Positions 18,426 through 27,834 of a stretch of 64,000 nucleotides of DNA are shown in pieces (positions within the stretch are counted from its first letter, which is position 1; every line of letters begins with the position of its first letter). This DNA comes from Flavobacteriales bacterium 33_180_T64 (GTDB lineage: Bacteria; Bacteroidota; Bacteroidia; Flavobacteriales; Flavobacteriaceae): NCBI GenBank assembly GCA_002162685.1, contig MAAQ01000014.1:372001-436000 (forward strand), in the 5' to 3' direction. The position numbers were made by a program, and so were the translations under genes. The notes under the pieces were generated by a model that saw only the letters and a program-made list of their open reading frames with translations, ran no database searches and was not told the DNA's origin.

Positions 18426-19052
18426 TTAGTGTTTAAATAAATATTCAACTATTACTTTTGCGGCAATTTGACTGCCTTTTAATGAAGGATGGAACCCATC
18501 AGAGCCATAATATTCATTAGATTTAGTGGAAGCTATATCATCTTTCCAAATCTTACCAACTGGGAGCAGAATTGAGTTGTTTAAGGCTGCAGCATCCTTA
18601 TGGTTTTTTATAACACCATCAAACGTATAATAGTAGTTTAATGATGGCCAAACCATAAAGTAACATAGTTTTGTGTCATTCAATTTGCATAAACTGTTGT
18701 ATTTTTTTCCATATTCAATTAGCATTTTTCTCCCATCACTTTGTGATGAAGGACCTTGCTGTATAATTACAAAGTCATATGCTTTACTTGAAATTAGTTT
18801 TTGGACCTGCCCATCATTCCAATGATCTTCAATAGCATAGTTAGGAAATGCTATCATTTTAGTATTAATATCTATTTCTTTTTGCAGTGCATATTCCTTA
18901 ACGAGTTGTGGTAAATTATTAGTATAAGTAAGACTGTTACCAATAAATAAAATATTAAACTCCGTTTTTGTAGTATTAAGATTTTCTTGTTGACTGTATA
19001 AACTAGAATGTGTACTTATTAATGCGAAAAATAAAAGAAATAATTTTTGCAT
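18426..19052 (-). CDS. SGNH/GDSL hydrolase, exported
   Basis: 208 aa with a signal peptide (MQKLFLLFFALISTHSSLYS). Block I NILFIGNSLTYTNN contains the nucleophile Ser; block III-like Gly/Asn region QQGPSSQSDGR; block V DGFHPSLKGSQIAA supplies the Asp and His. Probable periplasmic esterase or polysaccharide deacetylase. The PS-decarboxylase-like gene lies 55 bp upstream in the same direction, with only a solo element end between them. Confidence 0.85.
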   Translation of the reverse strand: MQKLFLLFFALISTHSSLYSQQENLNTTKTEFNILFIGNSLTYTNNLPQLVKEYALQKEIDINTKMIAFPNYAIEDHWNDGQVQKLISSKAYDFVIIQQGPSSQSDGRKMLIEYGKKYNSLCKLNDTKLCYFMVWPSLNYYYTFDGVIKNHKDAAALNNSILLPVGKIWKDDIASTKSNEYYGSDGFHPSLKGSQIAAKVIVEYLFKH

Positions 19053-19071
19053 AGGTTAGGGGTTTAATTGT

Positions 19072-19104
19072 TGCCTAATGTTTTGAGTATGGTTTGTAGT
19101 GCTT
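19072..19104 (+). repeat. solo left end of attC-like family
   Basis: TTGCCTAATGTTTTGAGTAT then GGTTTGTAGTG matches the left-end consensus (GCCAACGGTTTTGTGTATGG, TTAGTAGCG), but neither core nor right end follows. Looks like a deletion remnant. Confidence 0.5.
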
Positions 19105-19107
19105 TTG

Positions 19108-20382
19108 TTATTCATCATTATTACCTAGAGTCCCAAGTTGTTCTCCCATTAACTGGTGTTGATAAGTGTCCTTTTTTTCTTTCTTAGGCGCATCTAAAAC
19201 AAATTGCGCTTTCTCTTGGAATATTGTAATAAAATCGGAGCCTCCAAATAGAAAGTAACCTAGCATATCACCTTTTGAAACCTCACTACCTACATGCAAA
19301 TTATCTTCAAAATTAACAGAAGATACAGGCCACATTCCAATAGGGAGTAATGCAACTAGACCATATTCTTCGGTTTCTAATATTACACACCCTCTAGTTT
19401 CTATGGATTGCCATCCTACTGAAGATGCATCAAATTTGTATCTTTTGTTTTTAGAATCCCAAGTCGTATAGCCTCCAGATACACTTTCACCTTGTACTAT
19501 GCGTATTTCTTTTATAGTACCACTTAAAGGAAAATGATAACGATGATAATCTCCGACGTCTAAAAACGAATGAGTGAATGTTCCATTAGCAAATAAATCT
19601 TCATACGCGCTACTTTCACCTATGAGGTTTTTAACATCATATAAGGTTCCAGATTTAATTGCAATTCCTTCTTTTTCAACAATTACTGAAGTGCTGTCAA
19701 TAGCCCAAACTCCTTGAGGTTGCGCATCTGCAGGTGACACTACAATATTTTGATTGTCAAGTCCAGTAATTGGTCTTTCTTTAGGTGATTTCAAATGTCG
19801 CGCAAAGAATTGATTGAATGTTTTCCAATTTGAAGGAGATTCATACCAATCATTTTGAAGGCCAAAAATACCGTCGGACAGTGCAATTTGATAATAATCA
19901 GAATTCCAGGATACTTCAGTATTCATATAATCTCCATAAGTTTTATTGAAACTGGTAAGCCATGATTTATAAGGTTCGTGGTATTGTAATGAATTATTAA
20001 AATACCCTTTTCCTTCCAGTTCCTCTAAAGGCTGGTCATTTATAAAGAAAAAATAGCATAAACTTTGATCAATTTTATCATACAATGTATTCGCATAATC
20101 TACTTCAAGAAATTGCCATGGCATAGCATTTTCAGACCAACTAACAAATTCATAATAGTCTTCTAAGTTTTGTGCAGGATTGGTTTTTATATCAGGATTT
20201 ATTTGTTTCGCTTTTTCTATTGAAGCTAAAAGCATGGATTTAATTTCTGGATTCGAGTTTACAATGTCGATTAACTCTAAAGTTTTAGAATTGTACTTTG
20301 AATGCTCCTGCTTATTATCATGTTTACATGAAAACAGTAAAATGATTAAGAAGGAAAGTAATATTGAATAATGCTTTTTCAT
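19108..20382 (-). CDS. phosphatidylserine decarboxylase-family lipoprotein
   Basis: 424 aa. Lipobox LLFSC at the N-terminus implies export and lipidation, unusual for this family. The C-terminal half has the PSD fold: VGDYHRYHFPLSGTI, MWPVSSVNF, and near residue 385 GSEVSKGDMLGYFLFGGSDF, where the GS pair corresponds to the site of autocatalytic cleavage and pyruvoyl formation (LGST/GGST in classical enzymes). An N-terminal 200-residue region is extra. Substrate may not be phosphatidylserine. Confidence 0.8.
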   Translation of the reverse strand: MKKHYSILLSFLIILLFSCKHDNKQEHSKYNSKTLELIDIVNSNPEIKSMLLASIEKAKQINPDIKTNPAQNLEDYYEFVSWSENAMPWQFLEVDYANTLYDKIDQSLCYFFFINDQPLEELEGKGYFNNSLQYHEPYKSWLTSFNKTYGDYMNTEVSWNSDYYQIALSDGIFGLQNDWYESPSNWKTFNQFFARHLKSPKERPITGLDNQNIVVSPADAQPQGVWAIDSTSVIVEKEGIAIKSGTLYDVKNLIGESSAYEDLFANGTFTHSFLDVGDYHRYHFPLSGTIKEIRIVQGESVSGGYTTWDSKNKRYKFDASSVGWQSIETRGCVILETEEYGLVALLPIGMWPVSSVNFEDNLHVGSEVSKGDMLGYFLFGGSDFITIFQEKAQFVLDAPKKEKKDTYQHQLMGEQLGTLGNNDE

Positions 20383-20400
20383 TGTTTTAGTGTTTCTTTA

Positions 20401-21150
20401 TCATTTAGTATATGGTCTAGTTATATCGGTAATTTTAGTTATTAGTGCATCTGCTTCGTGATATCGATCCAAGCTTTTTTGATGCATATACAAATAATTA
20501 TCTAAGAGATTTTCATATTCTAACAATTGAAATAGGGGATAGTAGTCTTTTTTTAATTTAGAGCTACCTGACCATTCAAAATTACCATAATTATCCATTT
20601 CTTTAAATGAAATATATTTTGCAATAAAAGGAATAACCTTTTCATCAGACCAATTGTCTTTAATTACCTCTCTTTGATTAATAACTTTTACTAAAGCGTC
20701 CCATTGATAAATTAATTTAATGATTGTGTTATCTTTAATAATATTTAGCTTCCCATTTTGAATAATATTAGAAATAGAATGTTGGGTTGATGTAAATTGT
20801 GCAGCAGGTAGAGATTCATAAAACAGGCTATCTAAATTGTGTGAGTTTAATTCTTCTTTTGAACTCCCTATTAATTTCATTATAGATTTATTCGCTTTAT
20901 AAGCTTCACTTTCAGTTTGTAAAACGTCTTTTAAAAACCCTCTATTTTTTACAAACTCATCATGAATATTTGACAAAAGGATTTTTTCATCAATATCATC
21001 TAAGCGTCTTTGGTTCCAAGCATTTACTTGTAATGCTAATAGAATGCCAATCATTACTAATACAATTTCCCCAATAGCATAAATTAAGTATTTACTAAAT
21101 TTATTTTCAGTGAGTAAACGCTGACGTATTCTTCTAAAGAATTTTATCAT
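20401..21150 (-). CDS. DUF6090 family membrane protein
   Basis: 249 aa. The N-terminal signature MIKFFRRIRQRLLTENKFSKY, then one transmembrane helix (IYAIGEIVLVMIGILLALQV, residues about 24-44) and NAWNQRRLDDIDEKILL, is highly characteristic of this Bacteroidetes family. The remaining 190 residues are helical and extracytoplasmic or cytoplasmic; function unknown. Confidence 0.88.
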   Translation of the reverse strand: MIKFFRRIRQRLLTENKFSKYLIYAIGEIVLVMIGILLALQVNAWNQRRLDDIDEKILLSNIHDEFVKNRGFLKDVLQTESEAYKANKSIMKLIGSSKEELNSHNLDSLFYESLPAAQFTSTQHSISNIIQNGKLNIIKDNTIIKLIYQWDALVKVINQREVIKDNWSDEKVIPFIAKYISFKEMDNYGNFEWSGSSKLKKDYYPLFQLLEYENLLDNYLYMHQKSLDRYHEADALITKITDITRPYTK

Positions 21151-21171
21151 TGATTTTTAGTTGATTATAAC

Positions 21172-21300
21172 AGCAGCCAACTTGTTTGTGCATGTTGGTT
21201 ACATTTTTTAGGTTGGATTAAAGATAATTAAATTATAAGATATGCCTTTGTTTTGACAAATTCAGATTTGATCTGTACATGACGTTTGTTTTTTGTTGTT
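21172..21300 (+). repeat. attC-like element 10 (type B)
   Basis: Left GCCAACTTGTTTGTGCATG, then GGTTGGATTAAAGATAATTA as in other type B copies; right GTACATGACGTTTG. Between the DUF6090 start and the methyltransferase stop. Confidence 0.55.
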
Positions 21301-21311
21301 TATAAGTAATT

Positions 21312-21995
21312 TTATTTTTCAGCTTGTATATGGACCCAATAGTCTTCTTTGAAATGAATTTGAATATTTATAAACCCAGCATTTTTCAACCACTCTAATT
21401 GGATTTGATAATCTGTCGGTTTATCAAAAGCTTCATAATGTTCCATAAGCCAGGTCCATTTTTCTTCATCTGAAAAATTAGTATTCACAAATGTTTTCCA
21501 TTTCTCCAATAGCATTGGATGATCTGGATTTGTTTTACTGATCATTAAATCGCTATATGAAAATAGCCCTCCTTTTTTTAAGGAATTATTAATGTCATTA
21601 AAAATAAATTGCTTCTCATTTTCATCACAATGATGGAGACTAAACCCTGCAACAATGAGATCATAGCTATCGTTCTTAAATAAGAAGTCTTTGAAGTACT
21701 TGTTAATATAAACAATATCATAATCCTTGAATTGATTACGACATAAATCAATCATTTCGGCAGAGGCATCTATAAGTGTAAATGTAGCTTTTGGAAAATA
21801 AGGAATAAGTTGCGCTGTAACATTTCCATTGCCACTACCAAGATCAAGTATGGTTTGTGGATTGAAATTATTAGGAAGATAATTTACAAAACTCGAAATG
21901 AGCTGTAAATAATGTGGTACACAACCAATCATGTCATTCGTATAGTTTTTCGAAAAATCGTTGAATTCTACGGCTATGTTTTTTCCTATTTTCAT
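21312..21995 (-). CDS. class I SAM-dependent methyltransferase
   Basis: 227 aa. SAM motif I ILDLGSGNGNVTAQL near residue 47, acidic motif II TFTLIDAS, motif IV DLIVAGFSLHHC. Methyltransf_25-type; acceptor unknown. Stands alone between two attC-like elements. Confidence 0.9.
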   Translation of the reverse strand: MKIGKNIAVEFNDFSKNYTNDMIGCVPHYLQLISSFVNYLPNNFNPQTILDLGSGNGNVTAQLIPYFPKATFTLIDASAEMIDLCRNQFKDYDIVYINKYFKDFLFKNDSYDLIVAGFSLHHCDENEKQFIFNDINNSLKKGGLFSYSDLMISKTNPDHPMLLEKWKTFVNTNFSDEEKWTWLMEHYEAFDKPTDYQIQLEWLKNAGFINIQIHFKEDYWVHIQAEK

Positions 21996-22052
21996 TATTT
22001 GATTATGCTCTAAGTTTCTTAAGTAATTATTGATTTAGCAGTTATAATTAAT

Positions 22053-22183
22053 GGTAATATATTTGTGTAGTGTTAGTTATGTTGGTAAGTAACTAAGTTA
22101 GTAAAAGAAACTGAACCAGAAGAATATCTATAGAACTTTCCAAGTATACGTATAATTAGAAACGTGCTATACATCTGTTGGGG
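22053..22183 (+). repeat. attC-like element 11 (type D)
   Basis: Left ATATTTGTGTAGTGTTAG, core AACTAAGTTAGTAAAAGAAA at 22091-22110, then TCTATAGAACTTTCCAAG; right GCTATACATCTGTTGGGG. Type D copies carry an internal GGAAxxx..TTTTCC hairpin. Confidence 0.65.
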
Positions 22184-22411
22184 CCTTTTTTAAATAAAAG
22201 CGCTTAACTATTGTAGTTGGTTGCATTTCAGCGCCTTGTCTGTTAGTGTGTTTTAAAAAGCGTATCTTTAGTGTACTCCAATGTTGATCTGTTATCTTAA
22301 ATATGTCTATTTCTAGGCTATTTATTATATGGCTGCTCCTTAAAAATATTTATTACAATCTTACTGTACAATAGTTGTGCAGTGACAATTAATCAACTAA
22401 AACAAGTAAAT
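22184..22411. other. upstream region of the 22412 gene
   Basis: Includes a hexanucleotide palindrome AGCGCT in AAAAGCGCTTAAC and T-rich tracts; no clear TAnnTTTG promoter was picked out and no gene is seen. Confidence 0.4.
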
Positions 22412-23179
22412 ATGTTTAAAAAAGTATCTGCATCATTATTGATGCTTGTAATAGTATTTGGAGTTTTTGGAACTCTTAATGCTCAAGAAGATAAAGACTA
22501 CAAAATGTGGGAAAGCATTATGCTAACTCCAGACAAAACAAAACTTAAAGTATTGGCAGATAATATGCGGAAACACAATGCAACTTATCATACCGAAGAT
22601 CCTTATAAAGCGACGGTTTATAGTATTTCTTCAGGACCTAATGCTGGTAATATTATTTGGGAAATGGGACCAATGATGTTTAAGCACAACGATACACGAC
22701 CAGGTGAAGGTGGTCATGATGATGATTGGAGGGATAATATAATGCCTTATATAAAGAAAATGCACACTATAGAGTATTGGAAGCAAAATGAAAAACTGTC
22801 TAATACTAGTTCTTTAACTGAAAATAATTCGGATCATCCTATTTTATTTATTAGATATTTTGAAATTAATGAAGATCATGGGTATACAATGAACTCTGTG
22901 TTTAAACAAGTGAGTGAAACCTTAAAATCGATGGAAGGTGATTATCCTTGGGGATTGTATTATAATGTGTTTTTACAAGGTGATTTAGGACGCCATGTTG
23001 CAACAGTAGGGTTTTATAAAAACTGGACGCAATTTGATGAAGATATTAAATTTAAAGAGGCTTACGAAAAACTTTATGGAGATAATTCATGGGATGATTT
23101 TTTAGATACGCTAGATGATACCTTCTCTAATCGATGGGACGAAATTTGGCTATACAATAAACACATGAGTGGTGATTAA
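22412..23179 (+). CDS. secreted hypothetical protein
   Basis: 255 aa from the ATG at 22412; the frame extends to a GTG at 22382, but the later start gives a standard signal peptide (MFKKVSASLLMLVIVFGVFG, cleavage after LNA). The mature part has two similar halves built around MWESIMLTPDKTKLKVLADN and a GNIIWEMGP segment, rich in Trp, His and Asp; it may be a tandem dimeric alpha-beta barrel-like protein. No family name recognised. Ends before a strong terminator hairpin. Confidence 0.7.
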   Translation: MFKKVSASLLMLVIVFGVFGTLNAQEDKDYKMWESIMLTPDKTKLKVLADNMRKHNATYHTEDPYKATVYSISSGPNAGNIIWEMGPMMFKHNDTRPGEGGHDDDWRDNIMPYIKKMHTIEYWKQNEKLSNTSSLTENNSDHPILFIRYFEINEDHGYTMNSVFKQVSETLKSMEGDYPWGLYYNVFLQGDLGRHVATVGFYKNWTQFDEDIKFKEAYEKLYGDNSWDDFLDTLDDTFSNRWDEIWLYNKHMSGD

Positions 23180-23242
23180 CCAATGACTTACACCTATATA
23201 TTGCCTATTTAATAGTAATACATTTTTTGTAATAAATATATT

Positions 23243-23274
23243 AAAACCTCAACAATTAATAGTGTTGAGGTTTT
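23243..23274. terminator. bidirectional rho-independent terminator
   Basis: Perfect 12-bp stem AAAACCTCAACA / TGTTGAGGTTTT around loop ATTAATAG, with A- and T-runs on both flanks. It separates the plus-strand 22412 gene from the converging cyclase gene. Confidence 0.9.
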
Positions 23275-23344
23275 ATTGTGTGTTAGATATATGCGAAATT
23301 TTAGAAGTACCGCTTAGCCATTTTGTAAATGGTGATTATTATTC

Positions 23345-24172
23345 TTATTTAAGAATAGCAACAATCCTTAATGGTGCTCCGCTACCGCCTTTAATTTTCA
23401 TTGGTAAGGCAATTATTTCAAATCCATTACTTGGTAATTGATCTAAGTTGGTAAGGTTTTCAAAAGCAGGAATGTTTTGAGAAAGTAGAATAACATGACT
23501 TTTAAAATATTCAGATTGGCCATAATCAATACTCGGTGTATCAATCCCAATAGCATTGATATTACGTTCTTCAACCAACCATTTAGCTGCTTCTGGAGAC
23601 AAACCTGGAAAATGAAGTTTTTTAACCGCTGCATCGCCTCGTTCATCAGTTCCCATGTATTTAACTTTATTTGGATAGTATTTTGAAAACCCTGTTTGTA
23701 ATAAAACAATACTTCCATTCGGAATTTTAATTTTTTCCTTTGTTTCCCAGTTTGTCAAGTCATCAATACTTATCAAATAATCTGAATTATTAAGTGCTTT
23801 TGAAGATACATCAACTTTTATTGCATGTCCGATTAGTTTCTCAAGTGATATTTCATCAACAGATTGACCTTTTTTCGCAAAATGGATAGGTGCATCAATA
23901 TGTGTTCCACCATGTTCTGCAGTACTAAAATTATTTGCTGAATAATAAAACCCTTTATCTGTTTGTCCATTAAAAACGGTGTCCAATTTAAATTCCTTTG
24001 CAGTAACCCAATATATAGTTTCAGCAGAATAGGTATGCGATAGATCGACTAATTTTCTTTTCGATGTTTCTTTATGTATGGACCCGTTCGAATCTTGTAA
24101 ATTTGTAGTTTCTTCATTACATGAAAGCAGTAAAAAAAATACGAGTTGAATAAAAATTAACGATTTCTTCAT
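23345..24172 (-). CDS. cyclase family (kynurenine-formamidase-like) lipoprotein
   Basis: 275 aa. Lipobox LLLSC gives lipidated Cys18. The metal-binding signature is HGGTHIDAPIHF (HxGTHxDxPxH) near residue 91, preceded by LVDLSHTYSAET and followed by IDTPSIDYG. Family enzymes hydrolyse N-formylkynurenine or act on cyclic amides. Export as a lipoprotein argues for an extracytoplasmic substrate. Confidence 0.88.
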   Translation of the reverse strand: MKKSLIFIQLVFFLLLSCNEETTNLQDSNGSIHKETSKRKLVDLSHTYSAETIYWVTAKEFKLDTVFNGQTDKGFYYSANNFSTAEHGGTHIDAPIHFAKKGQSVDEISLEKLIGHAIKVDVSSKALNNSDYLISIDDLTNWETKEKIKIPNGSIVLLQTGFSKYYPNKVKYMGTDERGDAAVKKLHFPGLSPEAAKWLVEERNINAIGIDTPSIDYGQSEYFKSHVILLSQNIPAFENLTNLDQLPSNGFEIIALPMKIKGGSGAPLRIVAILK

Positions 24173-24194
24173 AATCTAAATGTTTTATAATCAC

Positions 24195-24327
24195 GTACAA
24201 CTTGTTTCTGTCTGGTTAATCGTATTGACTGAAACTAAGTTAATAAAAAAGAATATAGTATATAGAAATTTAGCAGAATTCTCCAAATGATCTTTAAGCG
24301 CTATTAATTATACACGTTATTGTGGTA
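24195..24327 (+). repeat. attC-like element 12 (type A)
   Basis: Left GTACAACTTGTTTCTGTCTGG; core AACTAAGTTAATAAAAAAG at 24233-24251; GAAATTTAGCAGAATTCTCC; right CTATTAATTATACACGTTAT then TGTGG. ACAA/TTGT pair at the extreme ends. Confidence 0.75.
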
Positions 24328-24368
24328 TGTTTAGCTGTAGGTAAATTTTTATTAGCTTTATAAATATA

Positions 24369-24399
24369 AAATGCGCTAACTAGATCAGCTAACGCATTT
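24369..24399 (-). terminator. terminator after aceA
   Basis: Hairpin AAATGCG..CGCATTT with a second inner paired block (CTAACT / AGCTAA region, two mismatches), 12 bp past the aceA stop codon. Confidence 0.75.
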
Positions 24400-24410
24400 C
24401 TTTATATTAT

Positions 24411-26042
24411 TTATGCAACCACACTTAATTTTTCTTTAGTGGTATTGTTTTTAGATTTCATTTCAAATTGGTTTGAAGTATTTTTTTCGCCTCCAGCTTT
24501 TAAAGCTTTATCTCCAGCAAAGAAGCTTTTGTGATCATCACTTAAATCTGACCCTGCCATACGTTGATGTTTTACACAAGAAACACCTTTACGAATTTCT
24601 CGTCTCTGAACACCTTTTACATATGCTAACATACCTTCTTCTGCAAAATATCCTTCTGTTAAGTCATTCATATGAAGAGCTGTTGTATGATACGTTGGAA
24701 GCGTAATTAAGTGATGAAAAATTCCTGCATCTCTTGCACTATCTGTTTGGAATGTTCTAATTTTCTCATCAGCACGATAGCATAATTCCGAATCATCATA
24801 CTGTGAATCCATTAAATTATTTCTATCATAAGCGGTCATGTTTTCACCTTCTGAAAGCATCTCTTCATATGCTTGGTTGCGGAAGTTTAATGTCCAGTTA
24901 AAAGAAGGCGAGTTATTATAAACCAATTTAGCATTAGGTACAACGTCTTTAATTCTGTTAACCATATGAGCAATCTGTTTAACATTTGGTGTAGGTGTTT
25001 CAATCCATAATAAATCTGCTCCGTTTTGAAGACTCGTAATACAATCTAATACAACTCTATCTATGTTTGAACCGTTTTTAAATTTATATAAGCCATTTGC
25101 CAATCTTATAGGACGTACTAATTTACCTTCTCTTTTAAGAAGAACGTCATCTTCTTTGGCATCATTAATAGCAATCTCTTCAGCTTCTACAAAGGCTAAA
25201 TATTTAGAAGCTAAATCTCCTGGTTCTTGACTAACTGGTAATTTCTGGGTAAGACCAGCGCCTTCAGAGTCTGTTCTTGCAACTATAACTCCGTCGTCAA
25301 CTCCTAACTCTAAAAATGCATATCTAATAGCATTTAATTTAGCAATAAAATCTTCATGAGGCACAGTAACCTTTCCGTCTTGATGTCCACATTGCTTGGC
25401 ATCAGAAACTTGATTTTCAATCTGAATAGCACAAGCTCCAGCTTCAATCATTTTTTTTGTTAACAAATAGGTCGCTTCTTCATTTCCAAAACCTGCATCA
25501 ATATCTGCAATAATTGGAACGATGTGTGTTTCAAAGTTATCAATTTGATCTTGTACATTTTCTCCATTTTCAAGTCTTTTAAACAAATCATTTAATGCTA
25601 TAGCGTCTGCTTGACGTAAAAAATCATAAATTTCTTTTATTAACGCTGGAACAGCCGTTTTTTCGTGCATAGATTGATCTGGTAACGGCCCAAATTCTGA
25701 ACGTAATGCTGCCACCATCCAACCAGAAAGATACAAGTACTTTTTATTGGTCGTTTTATGATGTTTTTTTACCGCTATCATTTTTTGCTGTGCCACAAAG
25801 CCATGCCAACACCCTAGAGATTGTGTGTATTTAGATGAATCAGCATCATACTCTGCCATATCTTTTCTCATAATGGCTGCAGTATATTTTGCGATATCTA
25901 AACCTGTTTTAAATCGATTTTGAGTAACCATTCTTGCTGCACTTTCAGGGCGAATTGCATTCCAAGTTTCTCCGTACTTTTCTTTAAGATTTCTTATAGT
26001 TTGCAATGCAGAACTATAATTTGTTTGTGATAAATTTTTCAT
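24411..26042 (-). CDS. aceA: isocitrate lyase
   Basis: 543 aa, the long isocitrate lyase subfamily (E. coli type is about 430). Catalytic signature QCGHQDGKV near residue 219 contains the active-site Cys; LPIIADIDAGFGNEEATY is the metal/substrate loop. Splits isocitrate into glyoxylate and succinate in the glyoxylate shunt, allowing growth on acetate or fatty acids. It follows aceB by 74 bp with no attC-like element between, so the two form an operon, ending at a hairpin. Confidence 0.95.
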   Translation of the reverse strand: MKNLSQTNYSSALQTIRNLKEKYGETWNAIRPESAARMVTQNRFKTGLDIAKYTAAIMRKDMAEYDADSSKYTQSLGCWHGFVAQQKMIAVKKHHKTTNKKYLYLSGWMVAALRSEFGPLPDQSMHEKTAVPALIKEIYDFLRQADAIALNDLFKRLENGENVQDQIDNFETHIVPIIADIDAGFGNEEATYLLTKKMIEAGACAIQIENQVSDAKQCGHQDGKVTVPHEDFIAKLNAIRYAFLELGVDDGVIVARTDSEGAGLTQKLPVSQEPGDLASKYLAFVEAEEIAINDAKEDDVLLKREGKLVRPIRLANGLYKFKNGSNIDRVVLDCITSLQNGADLLWIETPTPNVKQIAHMVNRIKDVVPNAKLVYNNSPSFNWTLNFRNQAYEEMLSEGENMTAYDRNNLMDSQYDDSELCYRADEKIRTFQTDSARDAGIFHHLITLPTYHTTALHMNDLTEGYFAEEGMLAYVKGVQRREIRKGVSCVKHQRMAGSDLSDDHKSFFAGDKALKAGGEKNTSNQFEMKSKNNTTKEKLSVVA

Positions 26043-26116
26043 AATTTTGTGGTACGTTATTTATTATTAATAATTAGATCCTGTTGATTGTTGCCGCAAT
26101 CGCAGGATTGTTTTTT

Positions 26117-27715
26117 TTATATGTATTGATATGCTGGAAGGGTTAAAAACTCTTCGAATTTTTCTGAAATTACTAGTTTATCAAAAAGATCAATGGCCAA
26201 TTTAAACTTGCTGTGCTTTATGTTTTCTTCGCCAAATTCTGTAATAATTTTTTCTACTTCATCATCAAATAATTCCAGATACAATTCAATGTTGAATTTC
26301 CTTCCATCATCTAATATGACTTCGTTTTTTAACCATTGCCATACTTGTGTTCTTGAAATTTCAGCAGTAGCAGCATCTTCCATTAAATTGTAAAGCGCTA
26401 CAGCGCCATGACCTCTTAGCCAAGCTTCTGTATATAAAATACCGACATTAATGTTTTTTCTAACTCCAAGTTCTGTTACAGTACCTTTTGGTATTTCTAC
26501 TAAATCTTGTTCAGTTATGTTTATATCATCACGTGTTACGTGTAATTGGTTTGGTGTTGGCATGTGTTTGTTAAATTCGGTCATTGCTACTTTAACTAAA
26601 GCAGGATGCGCAACCCAAGTGCCATCATGACCGTTTTTTACTTCACGCTCTTTATCTTTTCGAACTTTTTCTATAGCAATAGCATTAGCTTTTTGATTGT
26701 TTTTAATAGGAATTTGAGCTGCCATACCGCCAATGGCATGAATACCACGTTTATGACAACGCTGAATCACAAGTTTTGAATACGCATCCATAAAAGGCGT
26801 CGTCATTGTTACTTGATCACGATTTGGAACTACAAAATTTGGATGATTTCTGAATTTTTTGATATATGAGAAAATATAATCCCAACGGCCACAATTTAAA
26901 CCAACAATATGATCTTTAAGCTCGAAAATTATTTCGTCTAATTGAAAACTTGCAGTAATTGTTTCTACTAGAACAGTTGCTTTAAAGGTTCCTAAAGGAA
27001 CATTTAAATATTCTTGAGCAAAAGTGAAAACGGCATTCCACCAACGCGCTTCTAAATAATGTTCTAATTTTGGAAGATAAAAATATGGAGCCGTATTATT
27101 GCTTAATAAGGTTTTTGTATTGTGAAATACGTATAAACCAAAATCAATTAAACTTCCTGAAGCGTCTTCATTGTTAATTTTAATATGTCTTTCGTTTAAG
27201 TGCAAACCTCTTGGTCTTACTAAAAGAACAGCTGTTTCATTATTTAATTGATAAGATTTTTCGCGTTTTGTATCTACTAATGCGATTGTTTTTTTATTAG
27301 CATCTATTAAATTTTGTTGTCCTTGAATACTGTTTTTCCATGTAGGAGCATTGCTGTCTTCTAAGTCGGCCATAAATGTCTTGGCTCCAGAATTTAATGC
27401 GTTAATAATCATTTTTCGATCTACAGGACCAGTGATTTCTACGCGTCTATCTTGCAAGTCATGTGGGATATTGCCTGCTGTCCAATCTGCATTTCTAATC
27501 TCTTTTGTCTCAACAGGAAATTTAGGAAATTGTCCTTTGTCAAATTCATTTTGTTGATGTATGCGTTTATTTAATAATTCTAATCGTTCTCCGTTGAATT
27601 TTTCATGAAGTGCTGCTAGAAAATTATGAGCTTCATCTGATAAAATTTCTGGATAATAATTATTAACGTCATTTGAATACGTGATTTTTGGTAATCTTAA
27701 TAGTGTGTGTGTCAT
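26117..27715 (-). CDS. aceB: malate synthase (A type)
   Basis: 532 aa, the usual length of malate synthase A. Signature VGLNCGRWDYIFSYIKK near residue 264 and MADLEDSNAPTW near 115 mark the TIM barrel; catalytic Arg of LVRPRGLHLNE is present. Condenses glyoxylate with acetyl-CoA. First gene of the aceBA operon and divergent from an XRE/ImmA-like regulator with operators in the shared 120-bp promoter region. Confidence 0.95.
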   Translation of the reverse strand: MTHTLLRLPKITYSNDVNNYYPEILSDEAHNFLAALHEKFNGERLELLNKRIHQQNEFDKGQFPKFPVETKEIRNADWTAGNIPHDLQDRRVEITGPVDRKMIINALNSGAKTFMADLEDSNAPTWKNSIQGQQNLIDANKKTIALVDTKREKSYQLNNETAVLLVRPRGLHLNERHIKINNEDASGSLIDFGLYVFHNTKTLLSNNTAPYFYLPKLEHYLEARWWNAVFTFAQEYLNVPLGTFKATVLVETITASFQLDEIIFELKDHIVGLNCGRWDYIFSYIKKFRNHPNFVVPNRDQVTMTTPFMDAYSKLVIQRCHKRGIHAIGGMAAQIPIKNNQKANAIAIEKVRKDKEREVKNGHDGTWVAHPALVKVAMTEFNKHMPTPNQLHVTRDDINITEQDLVEIPKGTVTELGVRKNINVGILYTEAWLRGHGAVALYNLMEDAATAEISRTQVWQWLKNEVILDDGRKFNIELYLELFDDEVEKIITEFGEENIKHSKFKLAIDLFDKLVISEKFEEFLTLPAYQYI

Positions 27716-27735
27716 GATGAGATTATGTTATGAGA

Positions 27736-27743
27736 CAAAATTA
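27736..27743 (-). promoter_or_regulatory. -7 promoter element of aceBA
   Basis: TAATTTTG on the minus strand fits the Bacteroidetes TAnnTTTG motif, 20 bp upstream of the aceB start codon. Confidence 0.6.
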
Positions 27744-27765
27744 AAACAAAGATCTCAATTAGACA

Positions 27766-27779
27766 AGCGAACGTTCGCT
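27766..27779. promoter_or_regulatory. palindromic operator upstream of aceB
   Basis: Perfect 14-bp palindrome AGCGAACGTTCGCT, centred about 33 bp upstream of the aceB -7 element. Its TTCGC half-site recurs in the two direct repeats next to it, so it is the likely binding site of the divergently encoded regulator. Confidence 0.7.
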
Positions 27780-27790
27780 AAATGTGTTTT

Positions 27791-27817
27791 TTCGCAAAAA
27801 TGAGATATTCGCAAAAA
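27791..27817 (+). promoter_or_regulatory. two TTCGCAAAAA direct repeats at the regulator promoter
   Basis: TTCGCAAAAA occurs at 27791-27800 and again at 27808-27817, 17 bp apart (under two helix turns), just upstream of the regulator's own -7 element. This places them to autorepress the regulator gene. Confidence 0.65.
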
Positions 27818-27821
27818 AGAT

Positions 27822-27829
27822 TATATTTG
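27822..27829 (+). promoter_or_regulatory. -7 element of the XRE regulator
   Basis: TATATTTG (TAnnTTTG) ends 5 bp before the ATG at 27835, so the transcript would begin at or next to the start codon, that is, be leaderless. Confidence 0.55.
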
Positions 27830-27834
27830 CTATT

